Shown here in pieces: positions 1 through 5,554 of a DNA stretch of 6,004 nt (the stretch's first letter is position 1; the number at the start of each line of letters is the position of its first letter). Position numbers and translations under genes: made by a program. Source of the stretch: Clostridia bacterium (GTDB lineage Bacteria > Bacillota > Clostridia > Christensenellales > UBA1242); assembly GCA_017537515.1 (NCBI GenBank), contig JAFYKO010000139.1, positions 1 through 6,004 on the forward strand, in the 5' to 3' direction. The notes beneath the pieces were generated by a model. That model saw only the letters and a list, made by a program, of their open reading frames with translations. It made no database searches and was not told the DNA's origin.

Positions 1-1537
1 AGTCGACCTCGCAAATGAAGGTCTTATTGAAAAGGAGGATGCACTAACCCGCATTGAACCGGAAAAAATTTCAGAGCTTTTGCACTCAAATCTTAACCTA
101 AACGAGAATCACAAAGAAATTGCCGAGGGTATTCCTGCAAGCCCAGGCGGAGCGTGTGGAAAAATTTGTCTTTCAAGCAAAAAGGCGAAAGAAGTTTTTG
201 AAAATGGAGAAAAAGCAATTCTCGTTCGTCAAGACACCTCTCCAGAAGATATTGAGGGAATGGCTGTTGCAGAAGGTATTCTCACGGCAACTGGAGGAAT
301 GACCTCTCACGCCGCAGTTGTTGCAAGAGGTATGGGAAAAGTCTGCATAAGCGGTTGCGAAGCCCTTGACTTCACCGCAAAAGGCGTTAAAATAGGCAGA
401 AAAACCTTCAAGGAAGGCGATATCATTTCTTTAGACGGAAACACCGGCAAGGTTTACGGAGAAGAAATAGAATTATCCAATGATATTCAAAACAAAGAAC
501 TTGAAGTCTTGCTTTCTTGGGCTAAAGAAAATAGTGATTTGAAGGTTTACGCAAACGCCGACACGCCAAAAGACGCACAAAACGCAAATCTTTTCGGAGC
601 AGAAGGCATTGGCCTTTGCAGAACAGAGCATATGTTTTTTGGTGCTGAAAGAATAAAAGAAATGCGAAAAATGATTCTCTCTCAAACCAAAAAAGAAAGA
701 GAACTTCCACTAAAAAACCTATTATCTCTTCAAAAAGCAGACTTTGAGGCGATGTTTAAGACAATGAATGGAAAACCTCTTACAATTCGCCTTCTCGACC
801 CACCACTTCACGAATTCTTGCCTAAAACAAAAGCAGAAATAAACGAAATTGCTATTGAAATGAATATTGAAGCAAGTGAGGTGGAAAGCAGAATTGAAGC
901 ACTAAAAGAAGTAAATCCAATGCTTGGACATCGGGGACTTAGGCTTGCTATAACTTATCCCGAGATTTACGAAATGCAAACAAAAGCAATTTGCCAAGGA
1001 GCTATCAATGCAAGCAAAAAAGCTGAAAACAAAATACCGGTTGAAATAATGATTCCACTCACAAGTGATTTAAACGAATTTTTGTTTGTTAAAGAGATTG
1101 TAAAAACAACCGCAGAAAAGACAATCGGCGAAAGAGATCTTGACGTCAAAATTGGAACTATGATTGAAACCCCACGAGCAGTTATGATTGCAGGCGACCT
1201 TGCAAATGAATGCGACTTCTTCTCTTTTGGAACAAACGACCTCACCCAATTGACTTACGGATTTTCAAGAGACGACAGCGGTAAATTCATAAACCACTAT
1301 ATTGAAAAAGGTATTTTCAAAACAGACATATTCAAAACCATAGACACTCAAGGCGTTGGAAGACTACTTGAAATAGCAATAACAAGTGCAAAACGCATAA
1401 ACCCAAATATCAAAATTGGTGTTTGCGGAGAACACGCCGGCGACCCAGAATCAATTAAATTTTTCAAAAAACTCGCCATCGATTACATTTCCTGCTCAGT
1501 ATTTAGAGTTCCTGTGGCAATCATCGGGGCGTCGTAA
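1..1537 (+). CDS. ppdK: Pyruvate,phosphate dikinase, C-terminal part (5' end outside window)
   Basis: This cytoplasmic enzyme interconverts pyruvate + ATP + Pi and PEP + AMP + PPi, usually working with PPi-linked glycolysis in anaerobes. The reading frame is open from base 2 to the TAA at 1535-1537, giving 511 residues. The whole enzyme is normally about 870-880 residues, so the N-terminal ATP-grasp domain is missing off the left edge. A TTG at base 80 is internal and not the start, because coding similarity (EGLIEKEDALTRIEPEKI) precedes it. The swivelling phosphohistidine domain contains TGGMTSHAAVVARGMGK with the catalytic His at visible residue 103 (codon 308-310) and the adjacent Thr that PPDK regulatory proteins modify in plants. 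The C-terminal TIM barrel contains GIGLCRTEH (Arg 207), IRLLDPPLHEF (Arg 263), NPMLGHRGLRL, ETPRA (Glu 389), GTNDLTQ (Asn 412) and VCGEHAGDP (catalytic Cys 475). All expected barrel residues are present and the C-terminus is of normal length, so the visible part looks functional. No clear terminator follows it. Confidence 0.97.
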   Translation, partial: VDLANEGLIEKEDALTRIEPEKISELLHSNLNLNENHKEIAEGIPASPGGACGKICLSSKKAKEVFENGEKAILVRQDTSPEDIEGMAVAEGILTATGGMTSHAAVVARGMGKVCISGCEALDFTAKGVKIGRKTFKEGDIISLDGNTGKVYGEEIELSNDIQNKELEVLLSWAKENSDLKVYANADTPKDAQNANLFGAEGIGLCRTEHMFFGAERIKEMRKMILSQTKKERELPLKNLLSLQKADFEAMFKTMNGKPLTIRLLDPPLHEFLPKTKAEINEIAIEMNIEASEVESRIEALKEVNPMLGHRGLRLAITYPEIYEMQTKAICQGAINASKKAENKIPVEIMIPLTSDLNEFLFVKEIVKTTAEKTIGERDLDVKIGTMIETPRAVMIAGDLANECDFFSFGTNDLTQLTYGFSRDDSGKFINHYIEKGIFKTDIFKTIDTQGVGRLLEIAITSAKRINPNIKIGVCGEHAGDPESIKFFKKLAIDYISCSVFRVPVAIIGAS

Positions 1538-1539
1538 AA

Positions 1540-1749
1540 ATGAAAATTATTTTCCAGAAAATTTGAAATTGCTTCGCCAAGAAAAAGGAATCAGTATGTC
1601 CTTGCTTGCTAAAAAACCAGAAGTTAGCCTTAGTGTTATCAGTTATTATGAGCGTGGGATAAGGACCTACGCTACCAGTCCTCATCACGCTTGCCGAATT
1701 CTTTAAAATTTCCCTCAACGAACTTTGTGCTATGCCTTTTTACTCCTGA
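1540..1749 (+). pseudogene. Frameshifted small XRE-family HTH regulator remnant
   Basis: No single frame is intact, but joining frames gives a typical short Cro/C1-type helix-turn-helix protein. The middle frame reads NYFPENLKLLRQEKGISMSL, then LAKKPEVSLSVISYYERGIR. The rest continues in another frame as PTLPVLITLAEFFKISLNEL and stops at TGA 1747-1749. The likely start ATG (1540) is one base out of frame with the middle segment, which a one-base loss in the A-run near 1543-1547 would explain. A second shift sits near 1665 (AGG-A-CCT), either one base gained or two lost, and restores the original frame. YERGIR followed directly by PTLP, where the family normally has one residue between, favours a two-base loss. 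The remnant lies 2 bases after the ppdK stop with no Shine-Dalgarno site. Sequencing error is possible, but two errors in 130 bases seem less likely than real decay. Confidence 0.7.
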
Positions 1750-1821
1750 ATCTAAACCATATTCCTTTAATTTTGAACAAAATAAGAAAAATAGTCCGTT
1801 TTTATGGCGTTTTTACAAAAT

Positions 1822-1838
1822 CAATATTTTAAATATTG
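1822..1838. repeat. Short palindrome upstream of the XRE gene (possible operator)
   Basis: CAATATT and AATATTG are perfect 7-bp arms around TTA. Copies of TACAAAAT flank the palindrome at both sides (about 1814 and 1839). It lies 64 bp before the start of an HTH regulator, where autoregulatory operators are common. The rest of 1750-1900 is AT-rich and shows no gene. In DNA this AT-rich the palindrome could be chance, so the operator role is only an inference. Confidence 0.3.
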
Positions 1839-1888
1839 TACAAAATAATCGAATATTACTAATATGCGTATTTTGACTCTTAATGCAT

Positions 1889-1894
1889 TATAAT
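1889..1894 (+). promoter_or_regulatory. -10 box for the XRE gene, predicting a leaderless mRNA
   Basis: A perfect TATAAT ends 7 bases before the ATG at 1902, so transcription would begin at or next to the start codon. The expected -35 position (about 1866-1871) has no match. The only TTGACT nearby (1873-1878) is just 10 bp upstream and cannot pair with this box in the normal way. AGGGG at 1895-1899 is only 2 bases from the ATG, too close for a standard ribosome binding site. Confidence 0.4.
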
Positions 1895-1901
1895 AGGGGC
1901 T

Positions 1902-2246
1902 ATGGAAAGAGAATTCGTACAAAAAAGATATGCAACCATTCGAAATGCACATCAAATTTCTGCAAGGAAATTAAGTTTCGCACTCGGACAAAGTTCTGAG
2001 TATATCAACCAAATTGAAAATGGCAAAATGATGCCGTCAATAGATGGCCTATTTAACTTCTGCGACTTTTTCAATATCACCCTTAGTGAGTTTTTTGATT
2101 CATCTATGAACTACCCTATCGAATTTAAAGGTATTATAAGAGAACTCAACAAACTTGACAGCCTCGAGCTCAAGCAAGTCAGCGACCTTTTAAGACTTAT
2201 TACTTCAAACAAAGATAAAAAGTCAAAAAGCAAAGATATCGCATAA
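1902..2246 (+). CDS. XRE-family HTH transcriptional regulator, 114 aa
   Basis: This is a probable DNA-binding repressor or activator with an N-terminal Cro/C1-type helix-turn-helix at residues about 8-65. Its segments are KRYATIRNAHQISARKLSFA, the recognition helix region GQSSEYINQIENGKMMPSI, and LFNFCDFFNITLSEFF, which is the classic closing helix of the fold. The tail (66-114) contains a charged helix (IIRELNKLDSLELKQVSDLL) and ends in a Lys/Ser-rich stretch. No ligand-binding or peptidase domain is visible. The start at 1902 is the only sensible one, since the next Met (residue 43) lies inside the HTH. The gene stands alone, downstream of the broken XRE remnant and convergent with rplL, and has its own terminator. 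Its targets are unknown. The remnant at 1540 is a different XRE type, not a simple duplicate. Confidence 0.85.
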   Translation: MEREFVQKRYATIRNAHQISARKLSFALGQSSEYINQIENGKMMPSIDGLFNFCDFFNITLSEFFDSSMNYPIEFKGIIRELNKLDSLELKQVSDLLRLITSNKDKKSKSKDIA

Positions 2247-2259
2247 GGTGAAATAAAAA

Positions 2260-2305
2260 AACCTATAAGCCCTCTTTTGTTAAAAAAAGCGGTTATGGGT
2301 TTTTT
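2260..2305 (+). terminator. Rho-independent terminator after the XRE gene
   Basis: The left arm CCTATAAgCC (2262-2271) pairs with GGTTATGGG (2291-2299) using one bulged G and one G-U pair, and TTTTTT follows (2300-2305). The G-U pair is allowed only in the + strand RNA, so the hairpin serves the XRE gene. It begins about 14 bases after the stop codon. Confidence 0.8.
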
Positions 2306-2333
2306 ATTGTTTTTGACAAGTTTTTAACAAAGC

Positions 2334-2360
2334 AAAAAGCCCCAAGGAAATTCCTTGAGG
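2334..2360 (-). terminator. Rho-independent terminator of the rplJ-rplL operon
   Basis: In the - strand RNA, CCTCAAGG (2360-2353) pairs with CCTTGGGG (2347-2340) across a 5-nt loop with one U-G pair. C and then UUUUU (2338-2334) follow. In + orientation the same position is a C-A mismatch, so the - strand is the main direction, although TTTTTT on the other side could give weak bidirectional function. It lies about 36 bases past the rplL stop, which argues against read-through into an rpoB gene. Confidence 0.8.
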
Positions 2361-2395
2361 TTTTTTCACACACAAATATTAATTTTGGGGGGAAA

Positions 2396-2773
2396 TTATT
2401 TCAATTCTACTGTAGCACCAGCTTCTTTGAATTTAGCTTCCATTGCTTTAGCGTCTTCAGCTGAAACATTTTCTTTGATTGTTGATGGAGCGTTGTCTAC
2501 CATAGCTTTTGCTTCTGAAAGTCCAAGAGCTGTAAGTTCTCTTACAACTTTGATAACTGCAATTTTGTTTGCACCAGCTTCTTTAAGAACAACGTTGAAT
2601 TCAGTTTTTTCTTCAGCTGCTGGAGCTGCTGCACCTGCTGCTGGAGCTGCTGCAACTGCTACTGGAGCTGCTGCTGAAACGCCGAATTCTTCTTCCAATT
2701 TTTTTACGAGTTCACTAACTTCAACGATAGTGAGAGTTTTAATATCTTCAATAATTTTGTTAATAACTGCCAT
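2396..2773 (-). CDS. rplL: 50S ribosomal protein L7/L12
   Basis: L7/L12 forms the multimeric flexible stalk of the 50S subunit and recruits the translational GTPases EF-Tu, EF-G and IF2. The protein has 125 residues, a normal length. Residues 1-31 form the N-terminal dimerisation helices that bind L10 (INKIIEDIKTLTIVEVSELV). Residues 33-54 are an Ala/Pro/Gly hinge. Residues about 57-125 form the globular factor-binding domain, with GANKIAVIKVVREL, GLSEAKAMVDNAPSTIKE and the closing EAGATVELK. A Shine-Dalgarno AAGGAG (2789-2784) lies 10 bases before the ATG. The gene follows rplJ by 83 bases and should be co-transcribed with it, giving the several L12 copies needed per L10. A terminator follows directly, and rpoB, the usual next gene, is absent. 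Confidence 0.98.
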   Translation of the reverse strand: MAVINKIIEDIKTLTIVEVSELVKKLEEEFGVSAAAPVAVAAAPAAGAAAPAAEEKTEFNVVLKEAGANKIAVIKVVRELTALGLSEAKAMVDNAPSTIKENVSAEDAKAMEAKFKEAGATVELK

Positions 2774-2827
2774 TTTAAATTTTCTCCTTTTTTGTTTATG
2801 GTCTTAAATATTTTTTGATTGATTTTC

Positions 2828-2847
2828 AATAGTTCAATCCAACTATT
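2828..2847 (-). other. Stem-loop between rplJ and rplL
   Basis: AATAGTT and AACTATT form a perfect 7-bp stem with a 6-nt loop in the rplJ-rplL gap, starting about 10 bases after the rplJ stop. No U-run follows on the - strand, so it is not a terminator. It could mark an mRNA processing or stability site that helps raise L12 output over L10. It may also be chance in AT-rich DNA. Confidence 0.3.
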
Positions 2848-2856
2848 TTTTCAAAA

Positions 2857-3372
2857 TTACTTTTCAGCAATTGATTTGATGGCTCTTGCCATAGAACAAG
2901 TAGGTTCATTAAGCACATAAGCGAGGTTGCGTATAGGTGCTTTGAGAAGGCCGAGAAGCATAGCCAAAAGAGTTTCTTTTGATGGTAGTTTTGCGAGTGC
3001 TTCAACTGCTTCTTTATCTACTACTTTTCCGTCCAAAATACCAAACTTGATTTCAAGTTTTTTGGTTTCTTCGATTGTTTGCATCAAAATTTTTGGCATA
3101 GAAACTTCGTCTTCATTTGAAAAGGCAACTGCAGTTGTTCCTTCCAAAAATTTGTCGCAACCTGTGATGCCAAGGTCGTTGAGTGCACGAAGCATAAGGC
3201 GGTTTTTGTAAACCTTGTATTCACTGCCATTTTCACGGAATGCTTTTCTCATTTTGTAGTCAGCATCCACTGTCAAACCACGGTAATCAACGAAAGCAAT
3301 AGATTTTGCATTTGAAATTTTTTGTTTGATTTCTTCAACAATTAATTTTTTTGCTTCTAAATTTGCGCTCAT
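2857..3372 (-). CDS. rplJ: 50S ribosomal protein L10
   Basis: L10 anchors the L7/L12 dimers to 23S rRNA at the base of the ribosomal stalk. The protein has 171 residues, typical for the family. The N-terminal rRNA-binding domain includes FVDYRGLTV (27-35), YKVYKNRLMLRAL (52-64) and LEGTTAVAFS (76-85). The C-terminal helix that holds L12 dimers covers about 130-170 (ETLLAMLLGLLKAPIRNLAY). Shine-Dalgarno AAGGAG (3384-3379) lies 6 bases before the ATG. The gene is first in a two-gene operon with rplL and is preceded by an L10 leader and attenuator, so L10 or the L10-L12 complex probably represses its own synthesis. The gene is divergent from smsC, and the rplK-rplA pair that usually precedes it is not there. 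Confidence 0.98.
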   Translation of the reverse strand: MSANLEAKKLIVEEIKQKISNAKSIAFVDYRGLTVDADYKMRKAFRENGSEYKVYKNRLMLRALNDLGITGCDKFLEGTTAVAFSNEDEVSMPKILMQTIEETKKLEIKFGILDGKVVDKEAVEALAKLPSKETLLAMLLGLLKAPIRNLAYVLNEPTCSMARAIKSIAEK

Positions 3373-3390
3373 TTTTCTCTCCTTTTAAGT

Positions 3391-3414
3391 GAATTGTGGT
3401 ATTTTCTACAATTC
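3391..3414 (-). promoter_or_regulatory. Stem-loop just upstream of the rplJ ribosome binding site
   Basis: GAATTGT and ACAATTC make a 7-bp stem with a 10-nt loop in the rplJ mRNA leader. It ends about 6 bases before the AAGGAG site and lies downstream of the attenuator. It leaves the ribosome binding site exposed and may keep the start region unpaired once transcription passes the attenuator. Its function is inferred. Confidence 0.35.
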
Positions 3415-3430
3415 TCTGTTTGTGTGTGGT

Positions 3431-3481
3431 AAAAAAGAAAACAAACCTTCCAACGCCGAAGAAAAAGCGTTTGGAAGGTTT
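3431..3481 (-). terminator. Attenuator hairpin in the rplJ leader
   Basis: On the - strand, AAACCTTCCAAACGC (3481-3467) pairs with GCGTTGGAAGGTTT (3456-3443), a 14-bp stem with one bulged base and a 10-nt loop. It is followed by a U-rich tract of the type GUUUUCUUUUUU (3442-3431). It lies between the L10 leader and rplJ, about 60 bases before the gene, and nothing upstream of it in the same transcript needs ending. It therefore fits a regulated attenuator like the L10-dependent one known in Bacillus subtilis rather than a simple gene end. Confidence 0.85.
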
Positions 3482-3509
3482 TCATATATCAAACTTTCGC
3501 AATGCTTTT

Positions 3510-3569
3510 GCCTCGGCAAGCGTCCAAATAAATGGACTTTACACCGAATTTTCGGCACTTGCTGTCTTT
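3510..3569 (-). ncRNA. Ribosomal protein L10 leader RNA
   Basis: The - strand carries the hallmark halves of the bacterial L10 leader: AAAGACAGCAAG (3569-3558) and GCTTGCCGAGGC (3521-3510). They pair through CAAG/CTTG beside a kink-turn-like AGAC/CGAG region. Two hairpins sit inside, CCGAA/TTCGG (3555-3551 with 3548-3544) and GTCC/GGAC (3537-3534 with 3525-3522). In known cases this structure binds the L10-L12 complex and mimics its 23S rRNA site. Here it lies just upstream of the attenuator, so excess L10 should favour early termination. Confidence 0.85.
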
Positions 3570-3601
3570 GGGAAAAGATTATATTTTATTTTTACTCCCC
3601 T

Positions 3602-3630
3602 ATTCTAGCACAAAAAAACAACCTTGTCAA
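3602..3630 (-). promoter_or_regulatory. Promoter of the rplJ-rplL operon
   Basis: On the - strand there is a perfect -35 TTGACA (3630-3625), a 17-bp spacer, then the -10 TAGAAT (3607-3602) preceded by TGC, an extended -10. Transcription would begin near 3595, giving a leader of about 220 nt that contains the L10 leader and attenuator. The site lies back to back with the smsC promoter, with 19 bp between the two -35 boxes. Confidence 0.88.
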
Positions 3631-3649
3631 TAGGTTTTTTAAAAATATA

Positions 3650-3677
3650 TTGACTTTATGAAAAAAAATGTTAAAAT
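3650..3677 (+). promoter_or_regulatory. Promoter of smsC-smsB, predicting a leaderless mRNA
   Basis: TTGACT (3650-3655), a 16-bp spacer and TAAAAT (3672-3677) match a housekeeping sigma promoter well. The -10 box ends 7 bases before the ATG at 3685, so the start codon would lie at or within a base of the transcription start. No Shine-Dalgarno sequence is present before it. Confidence 0.7.
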
Positions 3678-3684
3678 ATATACT

Positions 3685-4386
3685 ATGTTAAAAGTTGTAG
3701 ATATAAATTATAGTATTAACGCTAAACAAATACTAAAAAACATCAACCTCGAATTTCAGGACGGCGAAATAACCGTAATAACTGGTGGGAACGGAAGTGG
3801 CAAAAGCACTCTTCTTAATATTATTGGCGGAATCACAAAGCAAGACAGCGGAAAAGTTTTTCTTGACAACGCCGAAATCTCCAACCTCCCAGTTTTCAAG
3901 CGTTCGAAACTTGGGCTTTCTTTTGCATTCCAACAACCTGTTAAATTCACAGGCATTTCAGTTAAACGCCTTTTGGAAATAGCCGAAAACAAGCAAACAA
4001 ACATCTCAACCGCCTGCGACTACTTATCCCAAGTCGGTTTGTGTGCAAGAAATTACATCACACGAGAATTCAACAACGAACTTTCTGGTGGCGAGCGAAA
4101 AAGAATTGAAATTGCCCTCAGTCTCGCACAAAATTCTCAAAATTGCCTATTTGACGAACCCGAAGCCGGCATAGATATGTGGAGTTTTGACAGCCTTGTT
4201 TCAATATTCGAGCACCTTAAAAAAGAAGGTAAATGCGTGGTTATCGTAACGCACAACGAAAAAATTATTGAAATCGCCGACAAAATTATTGTTTTAAATA
4301 ACGGCAGTCTTGAATATGTTGGTAATAATGAAAAATTCAAACAACTCTTACCAAATTTATGTTCAAAACTCACAGGAGGTAAATAA
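3685..4386 (+). CDS. smsC: SufC/SmsC-type ABC ATPase of iron-sulfur cluster assembly
   Basis: This cytoplasmic ATPase has no membrane segment and should power conformational change of the SufB-like scaffold encoded next. The product has 233 residues from ATG 3685. Its motifs in order are Walker A GGNGSGKST (34-42), Q-loop AFQQP (81-85), signature LSGGERKR (133-140), Walker B CLFDEPEAGID (154-164) with catalytic Glu 158, and the H-loop His in IVTHNE (His 190). The FDEPEAGID form and RKRIEIA are typical of SufC rather than of importer ATPases. An in-frame ATG at 3658 would add nine residues, but it lies between the -35 and -10 boxes and has no Shine-Dalgarno site. MLKVVDINYS is also a natural family N-terminus, so 3685 is preferred. 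The stop codon overlaps the smsB start by one base (TAATG), indicating a coupled operon. No sufS, sufU or sufD is beside it. The symbol follows the SUF-like minimal system; sufC is an equally usable name. Confidence 0.88.
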   Translation: MLKVVDINYSINAKQILKNINLEFQDGEITVITGGNGSGKSTLLNIIGGITKQDSGKVFLDNAEISNLPVFKRSKLGLSFAFQQPVKFTGISVKRLLEIAENKQTNISTACDYLSQVGLCARNYITREFNNELSGGERKRIEIALSLAQNSQNCLFDEPEAGIDMWSFDSLVSIFEHLKKEGKCVVIVTHNEKIIEIADKIIVLNNGSLEYVGNNEKFKQLLPNLCSKLTGGK

Positions 4387-5294
4387 TGGATAAAATTACT
4401 CAAGACCTACTCTCAGACGTGGCAAACCTTCACAAAATCCCAGCTTGGGCGTTCTCATTTAGAGAAAATGGAGAAAGCAAAGTAATTAATTCGTCTGCAA
4501 ATATTGAAATTGTTAAAAAAACCGACAAACCCGGCGTGGATATTTATGTTAAAGACAATACTATAAATGAAAGCCTGCATATTCCAGTAGTTATCACAAT
4601 CGGCGGAATAAAAGATATGGTTTACAACGACTTCCATATCGGTAAAAACTGCAATATTTTCATCGTTGCCGGATGCGGGATTCACACAAATAAAAGCGAA
4701 AGTTCACACAAGGGTATCCACACCTTCGACATAGGTGATAATAGCCGAATAACCTACATTGAAAGGCATATAGGCAAAGGCGACGCAAAAAAAGAACTTT
4801 CGCCAACAACCGTTATACGCCTAGGCGAAAATTCAACTTTTGAGATGAAAACAAACCAAATCTCTGGCGTGTCCCTTGCAAAACGTACTACAGATGCTTT
4901 CGTAGGCAAAAACGCAAAATTTATCGTCAACGAAAAAGTTTTAACAGAAGAAAGCCAAATAGCAGATAGCTATTTTAATATTGAACTTAGCGGAGACAAC
5001 TCCAAAGCGGAAGTTGTCAGCCGAGTTGTTGCAAAAGGCGACTCAAAACAATCATTTGAGAGCAAACTTATTGGCAAATGCGAATGTTTTGGGCGTGTTG
5101 AATGCGACGGTATAATAATGGATAATGCAAAAATTTACTCAACCCCAGCAATTCAAGCAATGCACAACGCCTCAAGCCTGACACACGAAGCCCAAATTGG
5201 CAAAATCGCCGGCGAACAACTTCTAAAACTTATGACCCTCGGCCTCACTCAACAAGAAGCCGAACAAGAAATCCTAAATGGTTTTTTAACCTAA
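4386..5294 (+). CDS. smsB: SufB/SufD-family Fe-S scaffold protein (SmsB-like), 302 aa
   Basis: This is the probable scaffold on which iron-sulfur clusters form, working with the ATPase encoded just before. The protein has 302 residues, shorter than classical SufB (about 470-490), as in the two-gene minimal SUF-like systems of archaea and anaerobes. It has no signal peptide or membrane segment. The middle is a beta-helix-like repeat region. AGCGIHTNKSESSHKGIH (95-112, with Cys 97, His 100, His 108 and His 112) is a conserved family block, and CECFGRVECDG (232-242) adds three cysteines. The C-terminal signature, with MHNASSLTHEAQIGK (259-273) and EQLLKLMTLGLTQQEAE (277-293), is characteristic of SufB/D and supplies His 267 and Glu 268 as candidate cluster or iron ligands. 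AGGAGG (4374-4379) lies 6 bases before the ATG, so it can be translated independently as well as by coupling to smsC. Confidence 0.9.
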   Translation: MDKITQDLLSDVANLHKIPAWAFSFRENGESKVINSSANIEIVKKTDKPGVDIYVKDNTINESLHIPVVITIGGIKDMVYNDFHIGKNCNIFIVAGCGIHTNKSESSHKGIHTFDIGDNSRITYIERHIGKGDAKKELSPTTVIRLGENSTFEMKTNQISGVSLAKRTTDAFVGKNAKFIVNEKVLTEESQIADSYFNIELSGDNSKAEVVSRVVAKGDSKQSFESKLIGKCECFGRVECDGIIMDNAKIYSTPAIQAMHNASSLTHEAQIGKIAGEQLLKLMTLGLTQQEAEQEILNGFLT

Positions 5295-5306
5295 AGCCTC
5301 AACCAC

Positions 5307-5331
5307 TGCCAGCATTTGGCAACTTTTTTTT
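5307..5331 (+). terminator. Rho-independent terminator after smsB
   Basis: TGCCA (5307-5311) and TGGCA (5317-5321) form a 5-bp GC-containing stem with a 5-nt loop. AC and eight T residues (5324-5331) follow. It lies 12 bases after the smsB stop. The stem is short, but the T-run is strong. Confidence 0.7.
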
Positions 5332-5379
5332 ACTGTCTTATTCAGCCAGCAAAGAAAACGCAAATAGCAAAGTAAATGA

Positions 5380-5415
5380 GTTTTAGTTGTATTTAGAATA
5401 ACATAACACTCAAAC
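5380..5415. repeat. Lone CRISPR repeat copy; candidate tracrRNA anti-repeat
   Basis: These 36 bases match the array repeat in the same orientation at 35 of 36 positions; the difference is A for T at 5408. It is separate from the array by 282 bp and has no second copy next to it. If the array is read on the - strand, as its type II-A-like repeat suggests, a + strand RNA from here would be complementary to pre-crRNA, which is the property of a tracrRNA anti-repeat. A hairpin AGCC/GGCT (5424-5427 with 5433-5436) follows 8 bases downstream where a nexus would be expected, and GCTCG (5434-5438) can alternatively pair with CGGGC (5457-5461) before GTTTT. No convincing promoter is visible: only TTGGCA (5316-5321), 17 bp, TATTCA (5339-5344). 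The alternative is an old terminal repeat separated from the array. Confidence 0.9.
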
Positions 5416-5519
5416 ACATAGCAAGCCATTTCGGCTCGGTAGACTTCCTTTATAGACGGGCGTTTTATTAAGTTTAGCAAAAATTTGAAAAATTTAATCA
5501 TAAGTTTTTTCTTTTTTTA

Positions 5520-5548
5520 TTGACAAATTAAGAATTATGGTATATACT
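5520..5548 (+). promoter_or_regulatory. Near-consensus promoter for a small RNA
   Basis: A perfect TTGACA (5520-5525), exactly 17 bp, and TATACT (5543-5548) form the strongest + strand promoter in the window. T-rich and A-rich tracts directly upstream (5470-5519) could act as an UP element. Transcription is expected at about 5555-5556. The only thing it can drive is the terminated RNA at 5555-5613; no ORF of useful length follows. Confidence 0.8.
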
Positions 5549-5554
5549 AATGGT

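Noticed and set aside
2355..2807. A 150-aa + strand frame over rplL.
   Set aside because: It is the antisense shadow of the Ala-rich rplL coding sequence and has no independent support.
3658..3684. The upstream ATG as the start of smsC.
   Set aside because: It lies between the -35 and -10 boxes of the best promoter, lacks a Shine-Dalgarno site, and adds a Lys/Asn-rich extension not expected in the family.
5286..5501. A 71-aa open frame on the - strand across the lone repeat.
   Set aside because: It has no Shine-Dalgarno site, no recognisable domain, and overlaps the smsB end, the terminator and the CRISPR repeat copy.
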